Assembly: GCF_002234575.2 (NCBI RefSeq)
Contig: NZ_CP022464.2
Span: 4,278,001-4,342,000, forward strand
Direction: 5' to 3'
Source: Enterocloster bolteae
Lineage (GTDB): Bacteria > Bacillota > Clostridia > Lachnospirales > Lachnospiraceae
Length of the DNA: 64,000 bases
Part shown: positions 33,606 to 41,707 of the stretch, one piece after another
How the letters are laid out: each line of letters starts with the position of its first letter
Numbering within the stretch: position 1 is the stretch's first letter
Translations under genes and position numbers: made by a program
Notes under the pieces: generated by a model
Told to the model about the DNA's origin: nothing
The model's database searches: none
What the model saw: only the letters and a program-made list of their open reading frames with translations

Positions 33606-34505
33606 ATGGAGCTTAAATGTTTAAGAACATTCCGCACGATTATTGATGAAGGCGGTTTTTCCAAAGCTGCCAAAAAGCTGAATTATACACAGTCTACCAT
33701 TACGTTTCAAATGAATCAGCTTGAACGCGACTTATCCACTACTTTATTTGAAAAAATCGGCAGGAAAATGGTTTTGACAAAGGCAGGAGAGCATCTGATT
33801 CCTTATGTGGATGACATTCTCCAGTCCGTGGACAAGTTATCTTTTTTAGGCGAACATTTATCGGAATACCAGGGAGATATCCAGATCGGCGTTGGCGAAA
33901 GTCTGCTATGTTACAAACTTCCCGCTATTTTGAAGGAATTTCACAGGCAGGCTCCGAAAGCCCGTTTGTTCCTGCGCTCTATGAACTGTTATGATATTCG
34001 GGATGAGCTTTTCAGCGGCGGATTGGATTTAGGCGTATTTTATGAGGATGTGGGAGGTTTTGGCTCGAATCTTGCGGTTAAGCCTTTAGGTGATTATCCC
34101 GTGGTTTTGGTGGCGTCCCCCGAAATACAAAACAGATACCCGGATTTTGTGACACCGGACAGAACCATTCCGCTCCCTCTCATCATCAATGAACCGAACT
34201 GCATTTTCCGGCAGATTTTTGAACAATATCTTCGTGATAAATCAATTATTCTCGACCATACCATTGAGCTGTGGAGTATTCCCACAATCAAAAATCTTGT
34301 TAAAAACAATGTGGGGGTTTCCTTTCTTCCCGAATTTACAGTAACAGAGGAATTAAACCGTGGTGAATTGGTGAAAATTCCAACCACTATTTCAGGCACA
34401 AAAATCACTGCCGTCTGCGCGCACCATAAAAACAAGTGGGTCAGTCCGCTCATGCAGCTGTTTATCAGTTTATGTGATTCGGTTTCCTGCGGCAGGGAGC
34501 GGTAA
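33606..34505 (+). CDS. LysR family transcriptional regulator
   Basis: A 299-residue LTTR. The N-terminal winged helix (1-60) has GGFSKAAKKLNYTQSTITFQM, and a periplasmic-binding-like effector domain (about 88-295) contains IGVGESLLCYKLPAILKEF. GGAGG precedes the ATG by eight bases. It is divergent from the GNAT gene with a 198-base gap, the usual LysR arrangement. The effector is not predictable. Confidence 0.92.
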   Translation: MELKCLRTFRTIIDEGGFSKAAKKLNYTQSTITFQMNQLERDLSTTLFEKIGRKMVLTKAGEHLIPYVDDILQSVDKLSFLGEHLSEYQGDIQIGVGESLLCYKLPAILKEFHRQAPKARLFLRSMNCYDIRDELFSGGLDLGVFYEDVGGFGSNLAVKPLGDYPVVLVASPEIQNRYPDFVTPDRTIPLPLIINEPNCIFRQIFEQYLRDKSIILDHTIELWSIPTIKNLVKNNVGVSFLPEFTVTEELNRGELVKIPTTISGTKITAVCAHHKNKWVSPLMQLFISLCDSVSCGRER

Positions 34506-34660
34506 CCGGCCTCTCTGCGTCTGGTATCGCGATTGTAAAACATAAACATCCTAAATAAAAAAATAAATATTCTTTCATTTTCTGATGATTCGTTTATGTT
34601 TACTTTATAAAAAGATGTTATATATGTATAATGAAATGTAGCAGAGGGAGGTAATGGAAC

Positions 34661-35335
34661 ATGTTTCAGATACTGGTTGCGGAAGATGACAAGAATACCC
34701 GGCGGCTGATGGAAGCTGTACTGAAGGAACACGGCTACCATCCCATCCTGGCATGCGACGGCCTGGAGGCCTTGAAATTATTAGATACCCACCATGTAGA
34801 CCTGGTTATCCTGGACATCATGATGCCCGGCATGGACGGCTATGAGTTCACCAGACAGCTGAGGGCTACAGATTACACCCTGCCCATTCTCATGGTCACC
34901 GCCAAACAGCTGCCGGAGGACAAACGGAAGGGATTCATTGTTGGAACAGATGATTATATGACAAAGCCCGTGGATGAGGAGGAGATGATTCTGCGCATCC
35001 GGGCCCTTCTGCGCAGGGCACAGATTGTGAACGAACGGCGCATCACCATCGCAGATGTGTGCCTGGATTACGACTCCCTGACCGTAAGCCGAGGGGATGA
35101 AAGCCAGACGCTGCCCCGCAAGGAGTTCTATCTTCTTTACAAGCTCCTGTCCTATCCCGGCAAGATATTCACCCGTATCCAGCTCATGGATGAGATATGG
35201 GGCATGGAATCCCAGTCGGACGACAATACCATCAATGTACACATTAACCGGCTTCGCAAGCGTTTTGAGGATTATCCCGAGTTTACCATTGAAACCATAC
35301 GCGGCCTGGGCTACAAGGCGGTGAAACATCTATGA
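34661..35335 (+). CDS. OmpR-family response regulator
   Basis: A 224-residue regulator with receiver residues EDD (8-10), phospho-acceptor Asp in VILDIMMPGMDGYEF, the conserved Lys in TKPVD, and a winged-helix effector domain (about 125-222) with TRIQLMDEIWGM and VHINRLRKRFED. A TATAAT box lies at 34627-34632. The stop overlaps the kinase start (ATGA). The target is unknown; the next genes downstream are an attenuated MFS exporter. Confidence 0.93.
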   Translation: MFQILVAEDDKNTRRLMEAVLKEHGYHPILACDGLEALKLLDTHHVDLVILDIMMPGMDGYEFTRQLRATDYTLPILMVTAKQLPEDKRKGFIVGTDDYMTKPVDEEEMILRIRALLRRAQIVNERRITIADVCLDYDSLTVSRGDESQTLPRKEFYLLYKLLSYPGKIFTRIQLMDEIWGMESQSDDNTINVHINRLRKRFEDYPEFTIETIRGLGYKAVKHL

Positions 35336-36399
35336 GACACAGGAGAAACCGTAAACCACTGGGTACCATGACCCTCATACTGACCGCAGGTATCTTCTTA
35401 ATCATGCTCACGGTCATGACCCTGCAGGGATTTTTGATGTACCTGTACTGGAGGATTTTCTACCAGGCTGATATTCCCATCCCCCAGTTCTGGCGCCCCA
35501 TTCCCCTGCTGGCCGTGCTCAGCGCCGTGGTTGGCGCCGGCCTCACCCTGCTCTTAAGCCGCATCCCCCTTAAGCCCATCCGCGACCTGATTGAGGCCAT
35601 CAACCAGCTGGCGGACGGCAACTTCAAGGTGCGCATCCACCTGGACCTGAACCGTGAATTTGAACGCCTCTCCGAAAGCTTTAACCGCATGGCCCAGGAA
35701 CTGGAGAACACGGAGCTGCTGCGCTCTGACTTCATCAATAATTTTTCCCATGAATTCAAGACTCCCATTGTATCCCTGAGAGGCTTTGCCAAGATACTGA
35801 AAAATGACAGACTCACAAAGGAGGAACGGGACGAATATCTGGATATCATCATAAGTGAATCCAACCGTCTGTCCCAGCTCTCCACCAATGTGCTGAATCT
35901 GTCCAAGATAGAAAAAATGAGCATCCTGTCCGATATGGAATCTTTTGACCTGTCGGAAGAAGTGCGCCAGTCTGTCCTGCTGCTGGAATCAAAATGGCAG
36001 AAAAAGGACCTGGAACTGTTTATTGATATGGATGAACTGGAATACCGCGGAAATAAGGCGCTCCTAAACCAGGTATGGATTAACCTGATTGACAACGCCA
36101 TCAAATTTTCCCCTCAGAACGGAAAGATAAAACTGAAGCTGCACAGGAAGAAAGACCAGGTGGTTTTCCAGATTCTGGACAATGGATGCGGCATGGATGA
36201 GGAGACAAAGAACCATATATTCGACCGTTTCTACCAGGGAGACAGCTCCCATACTGCAGAGGGAAACGGCATTGGCCTCACGGTGGTGGAAAAAATCGTA
36301 CACCTCCACAAAGGTCAGATCCGAGTCGTCAGCGAGGCCGGTATCGGTACCACCTTTACGGTGAACCTTCCTATTATCCCACCGCCTTCGGTTCTGTAA
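35332..36399 (+). CDS. Sensor histidine kinase (HAMP-HisKA-HATPase)
   Basis: A 355-residue kinase with two membrane segments (about 12-38 and 55-75) enclosing only a short extracellular loop, a HAMP linker, the H-box NNFSHEFKTPIVSLRGFAKI, and ATP-binding motifs (NLIDNAIKFSP, DNGCGM, GNGIGLTVV). The small external loop suggests sensing within or near the membrane, as in cell-envelope-stress or antibiotic-responsive kinases. It is coupled to the overlapping regulator gene. Confidence 0.93.
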   Translation: MRHRRNRKPLGTMTLILTAGIFLIMLTVMTLQGFLMYLYWRIFYQADIPIPQFWRPIPLLAVLSAVVGAGLTLLLSRIPLKPIRDLIEAINQLADGNFKVRIHLDLNREFERLSESFNRMAQELENTELLRSDFINNFSHEFKTPIVSLRGFAKILKNDRLTKEERDEYLDIIISESNRLSQLSTNVLNLSKIEKMSILSDMESFDLSEEVRQSVLLLESKWQKKDLELFIDMDELEYRGNKALLNQVWINLIDNAIKFSPQNGKIKLKLHRKKDQVVFQILDNGCGMDEETKNHIFDRFYQGDSSHTAEGNGIGLTVVEKIVHLHKGQIRVVSEAGIGTTFTVNLPIIPPPSVL

Positions 36400-36503
36400 G
36401 TTTCTGTGAATTTTTCCGGCGATTTTCCGGTGATTTTCTATGTGAATTTCCCGGCGTGTATTTTGCCATGAATTCTGCCATGAGTTTCCCCGGTAAAATT
36501 TCT
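36400..36503 (+). other. Intergenic stretch with degenerate short repeats
   Basis: Directly after the kinase stop are degenerate 11-12-base units (TTTTCCGGCGA, TTTTCCGGTGA, TTTTCTATGTGA) and two ATTC/TTGCCATGA copies. No gene is supported here. The following promoter begins the MFS leader transcript. Confidence 0.5.
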
Positions 36504-36532
36504 TTGACATACCGCACATTTTCTGATATGAT
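36504..36532 (+). promoter_or_regulatory. Consensus sigma-A promoter of the Mef-like MFS leader transcript
   Basis: TTGACA (36504-36509), a 17-base spacer and TATGAT (36527-36532). The transcript would start near 36540, over 440 bases before the MFS start codon, leaving a long leader. Confidence 0.75.
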
Positions 36533-36655
36533 GATTTTACTTTACAAAAGCCACTGCACGAAGCCCGGAAAGAACCCGCTAAGTGCCGGTGACATGTATC
36601 GCATGGAAGCGTCTGAAAGACAGGCGCCAAGTGTTCATAACAAGGAGGGCGTTTG

Positions 36656-36682
36656 ATGTATTTATCCATTCGTTTAAGATAA
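36656..36682 (+). CDS. Eight-codon leader peptide MYLSIRLR, candidate macrolide-sensing attenuator peptide
   Basis: ATG at 36656 has GGAGG seven bases upstream and opens eight codons ending in TAA: M-Y-L-S-I-R-L-R. Arg6-Leu7-Arg8 sits at exactly the same positions as in the ErmD leader (MTHSMRLR...) and as RLK in the MsrA leader (MTASMRLK), where the motif causes macrolide-dependent ribosome stalling. A terminator-like hairpin with a T-run begins 14 bases after the stop, and the next gene is a Mef-like exporter. A hairpin GCGTCTG/CAGGCGC (36609-36627) lies upstream. Peptide and stalling are inferred from sequence only. Confidence 0.7.
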   Translation: MYLSIRLR

Positions 36683-36695
36683 GCAGCAATTAAAT

Positions 36696-36716
36696 AAAAC
36701 CTGATATGGTTTTTTT
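36696..36716 (+). terminator. Attenuator-type terminator after the leader peptide
   Basis: AAAACC (36696-36701), loop TGATAT, GGTTTT (36708-36713), within a run of seven Ts. The stem is weak but correctly placed to end leader transcription unless a stalled ribosome changes the folding. Confidence 0.55.
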
Positions 36717-36824
36717 GTTGTGCCTGTTTTACGGATGAGATGCAGATACGCCTGATATATTTTTATGTAATATGTGAATTGCCCGCCGCTGATCCGGGGG
36801 ACAGTTTGTTTTCTACATACAGGC

Positions 36825-36863
36825 AAGGCAGATAGAACCGTAATGGCTTTATCTGCCTTTTCA
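36825..36863 (+). terminator. Second hairpin in the MFS leader
   Basis: A perfect 10-bp stem AAGGCAGATA / TATCTGCCTT (36825-36834 and 36850-36859) with a 15-base loop and TTTTC after it. It may be a second attenuator or the alternative partner structure for the first. Confidence 0.5.
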
Positions 36864-36986
36864 TGTTGTATTTATATTGTATTTATGCAGTATGTATGCT
36901 CTATACAGCCAAAACAGGCTTTGGGACAAACCCAAAACAGGACGCCATGTCAGGTCAGATCCAGAATACGGAAAGGATTTTTTAAT

Positions 36987-38189
36987 ATGAATGATTATTC
37001 AAGATGGAAACAGAAATTTCTGACCATTGCAGCAGGCCAGACTGTCTCCCTTATCGGAAGCTCTGCTGTCCAGTTCTCGCTGATTTGGTGGCTGGCCAGC
37101 GAAACCGGCTCTCCCATGATGATGGCGTTATCCGGCCTGGTGGCATTTCTGCCCCAAATCTTCCTGGGTCCCTTTGCCGGGGTGTGGATTGACCGCCTGA
37201 AGCGGAAACATGTGGCCACTGCAGCGGATATGTTCATCGGCTTGGTAGCCGTGGTCTTTGCTGTCCTCCTGTGGGTGGGCCATCCTCCCTACTGGTCTGC
37301 CTGCGCGGTTCTGGGCATTCGGGCCCTGGGAAGTGTATTCCATACACCTGCCATCCAGTCCATCGTGCCGCAGCTGGTACCGCCGGACAAGCTGGTCCGG
37401 GCCAATGGCTGGAACCAGTTCATGCAGTCCGGCGCCTTTATGCTGGGACCTGTCATAGGAGCTGCCATGTATGCCGCGCTGCCGCTTCCGGTCATCCTGC
37501 TGACTGATTTTATAGGCGCATGTGCTGCCAGCCTTACAATGGCGGTGGTAACCATCCCTGAACCGGAACACAGCCATCAGGAGGCCCCTCATTTAATCCG
37601 GGAAATGAAGGAGGGGCTTAGCATCTGCATGAGCGACCGCAGGCTGATGAAGCTGACTGCGGCCGCAGCCATTACCATGGTATTTTATCTGCCCCTGGCC
37701 TCCTATTATCCGCTGATGTCCAGCACTTATTTTAAGGCCAGTGCATGGCATGGAAGCGCGGTGGAATTCCTCTATGCCCTTGGCATGATGGTATCCGCCA
37801 TCATATTCGGCAGCCTGGGCAAGGTAAACAATAAACTGAAGGCCTCCTACCTGGGACTGGCCGGAAGCGGCATCACCTGCTTTATCTGCGGCATCCTGCC
37901 CTCTGATATGTGGGCCTGGTATGTTTTTGCAGCGACCTGCATGTTCATGGGCGGGGCCGGCAGCGCCTACAATATTCCATTCGTGGCCTATCTGCAGGAG
38001 ACCATACCTGCAAAAGCCCAGGGACGGGCCTTCTCCCTCTTGGGAAGCATCATGTCCTTAGCCATGCCTGTGGGGCTCCTCATATCCAGCCCTGTAGCCC
38101 AGATTTTCGGGGTAAATATGTGGTTTTTGGTATCGGGAATCGGTATTCTGGCTGTGGTGGCTGTATGCTGGCTTTCAGGAAACGATTAG
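36987..38189 (+). CDS. Mef-like MFS drug exporter
   Basis: A 400-residue transporter with 12 predicted membrane segments. It resembles macrolide efflux proteins of the Mef(A) group along its length: an N-terminal W-K-x-K-F motif, GQTVSLIGSSAVQFSLIWWL, GVWIDRLKRKHV in the TM2-TM3 loop and GRAFSLLGSIMSLAMPVGLL near TM10. The ATG at 36987 is preceded by AAAGGA; a longer in-frame start has no site. Substrates are probably macrolides or similar ribosome inhibitors, supported by the leader peptide. The 3' end overlaps the convergent VanS-like gene by 15 bases. Confidence 0.88.
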   Translation: MNDYSRWKQKFLTIAAGQTVSLIGSSAVQFSLIWWLASETGSPMMMALSGLVAFLPQIFLGPFAGVWIDRLKRKHVATAADMFIGLVAVVFAVLLWVGHPPYWSACAVLGIRALGSVFHTPAIQSIVPQLVPPDKLVRANGWNQFMQSGAFMLGPVIGAAMYAALPLPVILLTDFIGACAASLTMAVVTIPEPEHSHQEAPHLIREMKEGLSICMSDRRLMKLTAAAAITMVFYLPLASYYPLMSSTYFKASAWHGSAVEFLYALGMMVSAIIFGSLGKVNNKLKASYLGLAGSGITCFICGILPSDMWAWYVFAATCMFMGGAGSAYNIPFVAYLQETIPAKAQGRAFSLLGSIMSLAMPVGLLISSPVAQIFGVNMWFLVSGIGILAVVAVCWLSGND

Positions 38190-39485
38190 GGGAAGGCTTA
38201 TCTTTGTCAGGAAAAAACCGGCTTCCCGGCCGCTGTAAAAACTTCCGCCATGGTCCCCAATGATTTTAGCGCAGGTCTTAAGGCCGATTCCGGTGCTCTC
38301 CTTTTCCTGCGCGTCCTCTGCCACATAATTGCCAAAACAGATGATAAGACAATCCGCCCGCTGCTGATAGGATACGGTTACCGGGCGGTTCCTGTCTGCG
38401 TATTTGAGCAGATTGGAAAATATATTTCCGAATACCCGGCGGCACAGATTAATGTCCGCCAAAAGCCTGCAATTGATTTCATCGGAACTGCGCCTGATGT
38501 CAAAGCCCTCGCTCTCCATGTCAAAAAGGCTCTCCTCCACGATTTGGCCCAGGAATTCAGCCCCATTAACCTCCTCTGCCTCAAGCTCTTCCCTTTTTCT
38601 TCCATAAACAATGAAATATTCAAACAATTTATCTGAAAGTTCCTTTATCTGGTATGCCTTATCCCGAATGGAATTCAGATACTTTCTCTGCTGCCCCCGG
38701 TCTTCCCCCTTCTCCATCTGAAGTATGTCCACATAACCTAACAGGGACGTCAGAGGAGTGCGCAGATCATGTGACATGGCAGTGACCAGCTCACGGTTGG
38801 CCTTTCCCGCTTCCTCCTCTTTCTGCTGCCGTTCCTTGATGGCACAGCGCATGGCATCAATTTCCGCTGCCAGGGAGGCAAGCTCATCCTTCCCCTTTAC
38901 CGTAATCCGGTAATCCAGGTCCCCGCCTTTTAATATCTGTATCTCCTGTTCCATCAAATCTATGTACCTGATTTTTCCGCGAATCAGCATGACCAGCATC
39001 AGCGCAAACACTGCCATGGAGATCACGCCTCCCAGCACACTGGCGGCAGCATAATATCCATATTCCACATAATAGCTGACCCCTGCCTGGGCAGTCCCGT
39101 CTGCAAATTTCACCTCATAAAGCCATGAGGTATCTTCCCACTCATTCATTTCCGGAACCATAACCATCACCTTGGCGTCATTGCTGTACCGAAACCTGCC
39201 GTCTTTATAGATGGTTATGAGAAGGTTCTTTTCTCCCGACGCCCACTTGTCCAGCATTTTACCGTCATTCGTGGACAGTCCGTTCTCTGTCACATACGCC
39301 TGAAGCCGCTCCACGCAGGCCTGTTCCCTCAGAATCATTCTGTCCTCACTGAAAAGCACACGGTCCAGGATACCAAAAAGCAGTGTATTAAGGGCCATGT
39401 AGAGAGCCAGTGAAACAAGGGCCGACGCCACTGCCGCCAGGGTAAGCTCTGTCCCCAGCCTGCTGATTCTCCTGCTCTTACTCAA
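38175..39485 (-). CDS. Sensor histidine kinase, VanS/BaeS-like
   Basis: A 436-residue kinase with TM1 (about 15-40), an extracellular domain (about 40-150), TM2 (about 155-180), a HAMP-like linker, H-box TAMSHDLRTPLTSLLGYVDIL, and a degenerate ATPase end (ESTGIGLKTCAKII). Start chosen: TTG at 39485, with AAAGGGG eight bases upstream; an ATG-containing extension lies within the upstream regulator. The start overlaps the regulator stop by eight bases. It probably controls the MacB-type ABC operon encoded upstream. Confidence 0.9.
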   Translation of the reverse strand: MSKSRRISRLGTELTLAAVASALVSLALYMALNTLLFGILDRVLFSEDRMILREQACVERLQAYVTENGLSTNDGKMLDKWASGEKNLLITIYKDGRFRYSNDAKVMVMVPEMNEWEDTSWLYEVKFADGTAQAGVSYYVEYGYYAAASVLGGVISMAVFALMLVMLIRGKIRYIDLMEQEIQILKGGDLDYRITVKGKDELASLAAEIDAMRCAIKERQQKEEEAGKANRELVTAMSHDLRTPLTSLLGYVDILQMEKGEDRGQQRKYLNSIRDKAYQIKELSDKLFEYFIVYGRKREELEAEEVNGAEFLGQIVEESLFDMESEGFDIRRSSDEINCRLLADINLCRRVFGNIFSNLLKYADRNRPVTVSYQQRADCLIICFGNYVAEDAQEKESTGIGLKTCAKIIGDHGGSFYSGREAGFFLTKISLPLIVS

Positions 39486-40170
39486 TCCGATACCCCTTTC
39501 CCCATACATTGACAATATACTTTGGATTCTTTGGGTCCGCCTCCAGCTTCCTGCGGAGATTCCTGATATGTACCATCACCGTGTTATTGGCGCTGTAAAA
39601 ATAGGCTTCCCCCCACACGCTCTCATAAATATTCTCAATGGTAAACAATTTTCCCCGGTTGGACGCCAGCAGTAAAAGGATGCGGTATTCCAAATCCGTA
39701 AGAAGAATTTCCCGGCTGTTTTTCATGACCTCATTAAATGATTTCTGAATGACCAGATCCTTAACAGTTATGGATTCCTCCCCATCCTCCTCCTTGCCTT
39801 TATACACATGGTACCGGCGTATCATGGCCTTTACCCTGGCCGCCAGCTCCGCATAGGAAAATGGTTTTGCCAGATAGTCGTCACCTCCTGCCCCAAATCC
39901 CATGGTCTTGTCGGAGTCCTGGGTGCGGGCCGTGAGGAACAAAATGGGCGTATTTAACTTCCTTCGTATCTCTGCGCAGGCAGAAAATCCATTACGTCCC
40001 GGCATCATTACATCCAGTATAATCAGGTCAAATGTATCGTCTGCCGCAGACGCAGCCTGCTCCCCGTTCTCTGCTTCCACAACCTGGTATCCCTCACTTT
40101 CCAGCAGGATTCTCACTACCTCCCTTATCTCCGGATCGTCATCTGCAAATAAAATCTTCCGCTTGTCCAA
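39478..40170 (-). CDS. OmpR-family response regulator, VanR-like
   Basis: A 230-residue regulator starting LDKRKILFADDDPEIRE, phospho-acceptor Asp in LIILDVMMPGRNGF, FGAGGDDYLAKPFSYAEL as in VanR-type proteins, and a C-terminal winged helix ending VNVWGKGYRIE. Start chosen: TTG at 40170, because AGAGG lies seven bases upstream and the length then fits the family; an ATG 11 codons earlier has a weaker site. A pair of 10-base direct repeats at 45092-45111, upstream of the ABC operon, is a good candidate binding site. Confidence 0.9.
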   Translation of the reverse strand: MDKRKILFADDDPEIREVVRILLESEGYQVVEAENGEQAASAADDTFDLIILDVMMPGRNGFSACAEIRRKLNTPILFLTARTQDSDKTMGFGAGGDDYLAKPFSYAELAARVKAMIRRYHVYKGKEEDGEESITVKDLVIQKSFNEVMKNSREILLTDLEYRILLLLASNRGKLFTIENIYESVWGEAYFYSANNTVMVHIRNLRRKLEADPKNPKYIVNVWGKGYRIE

Positions 40171-40336
40171 CCTGACACCTCTCTTTATAATGGCGTGTTT
40201 CATTTTTAACCATCCGGGTATGGATGTTCCGGGATGGCCAAACTATCTTCATTATATCTCAGATATTCTCTTACTTCCACCAAATAGTCCTATTGATTCA
40301 ACTGTTTTTGTCCCTTCTTCCAGCTGTTCTTTCCCG

Positions 40337-41707
40337 TCAGTCATGCTTGATTGCCTCCAGCGCTGAAATCTTTACTGCTTTGCCAGCCGGATAATAACCT
40401 GCCCCCACGCCCACTGCAATGGAAAACAGGACCGCAAACAGGGACAGCCACCACGGTATCACGGACAGCCTGGAAGGAAGCCCCGCCATGTCCGCTTCCA
40501 TGGCTCCGGCCATGGATGAGGACGACATTCCTTCGGAGGTCATATTCATGACAAAGGATATGGCATAACTGAATACAGTCCCTGTCACTCCTCCTAACAG
40601 CCCGATGCAGCCCGCTTCCAGAAGGAATATCCTTCTTATGTCCCTGACAAAACACCCCAGCGACTTCATAACTCCTATTTCCCTTGTCCGCTCAGATATG
40701 GACATAATCATGGTGTTGGTAATTCCCAGGGCTGCCACAAACAGGGAAATGGCTCCCAGGCCGCCTAACATCATCTGTTTCTGTCTGGCCTCCCGCTCCA
40801 TAGGCTTTCGGATGGTCTCCATGGAGCTGGTCCGAAAGCCCATACGTTTTATTTCCGTCTCCACCTCCGCCACCTGGTTCATATCCTTTACCTTCACCAG
40901 GGCGCCTGAATATCCCTTTTTCCACTCCGGCTTCCTGCCGCTCAGCTTAGCCTGCTGGTCCAATAAGGTCTTAAGCATTTCCAGGTCCATCACAAGCCCC
41001 ATGGATGTCTCCTCTCCTTTTCCGTAATCCTCCTTCATTCTTCCCGCGGCTTCCAGCTGGCGCGTGATTTTCTTATCATCCTCCTTATCGCTGCTGATAT
41101 CCAGCGTATAGGCTGTTTTCATGGAATCAAAATATGGCTGGGGCTTCACAGGCATTCCACTTTCATCCAGGTTATCATATCCGCTGTACATATCAACCGT
41201 GTTTCTGCCGGAAGGCCTCTTGGTGTCCTCAAACATATAGGCAAAATTCTCCCCCACAAAGACACCATCCCTTCCCCCCTTGTCCCAGGTCCCGTCCGTC
41301 AGCTTGTATCCCATGGCTTCGGCTGCCTTTACGTCAATGCCCACAATGGTGGTGTAGGCGGACTTGTAACGCCGGTTTCTTCCGGCATACAGGGTGATGG
41401 GGATGTTTTCAGCTGTAAGTTTTGGCGTGACTGCCTCCACTGATTTCATTTCCTTTAAACGCCGGATTGCCTGGTTATTCAGCTTTGCCGAGCGGCTCCC
41501 TTTGCCGGCCGAATATACATTGATAATGGTCAGATCTCCCATCTGGGCCAGCATGTTCTTCTGTGCCTCCTTCATTCCGATTCCAATGGATATCATAATG
41601 ACCACGGAGCAGCAGCCTATGATGACTCCCAATACAGTGAGAAAGGTCCTGCTTTTATGGCGGGTCAGATTCTGGAGACATATGGTGAGTAAGTCCTTTG
41701 TTTTCAT
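40337..41707 (-). CDS. ABC transporter permease, MacB/FtsX type
   Basis: A 456-residue permease with TM1 (about 20-45), a large extracellular MacB-PCD domain (about 50-310), and three C-terminal TM segments including ISERTREIGVMKSLGCFVRDI, the typical MacB cytoplasmic loop, ending AGKAVKISALEAIKHD. Such mechanotransmission permeases drive export or extraction of peptides, antibiotics or lipoproteins without moving the cargo through the membrane themselves. Its ATG overlaps the stop of the large repeat protein by four bases. Confidence 0.93.
   Translation of the reverse strand: MKTKDLLTICLQNLTRHKSRTFLTVLGVIIGCCSVVIMISIGIGMKEAQKNMLAQMGDLTIINVYSAGKGSRSAKLNNQAIRRLKEMKSVEAVTPKLTAENIPITLYAGRNRRYKSAYTTIVGIDVKAAEAMGYKLTDGTWDKGGRDGVFVGENFAYMFEDTKRPSGRNTVDMYSGYDNLDESGMPVKPQPYFDSMKTAYTLDISSDKEDDKKITRQLEAAGRMKEDYGKGEETSMGLVMDLEMLKTLLDQQAKLSGRKPEWKKGYSGALVKVKDMNQVAEVETEIKRMGFRTSSMETIRKPMEREARQKQMMLGGLGAISLFVAALGITNTMIMSISERTREIGVMKSLGCFVRDIRRIFLLEAGCIGLLGGVTGTVFSYAISFVMNMTSEGMSSSSMAGAMEADMAGLPSRLSVIPWWLSLFAVLFSIAVGVGAGYYPAGKAVKISALEAIKHD

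Noticed and set aside
36537..36655. Cobalamin riboswitch suggested by GCCACTG in the MFS leader
   Set aside because: Only the short box matches; the B12-box core and the rest of the fold were not recognised, and the downstream gene is not a cobalamin gene.
36456..36656. A 66-codon frame across the MFS promoter
   Set aside because: It spans the promoter and -10 box, lacks a ribosome-binding site and has no recognisable features.
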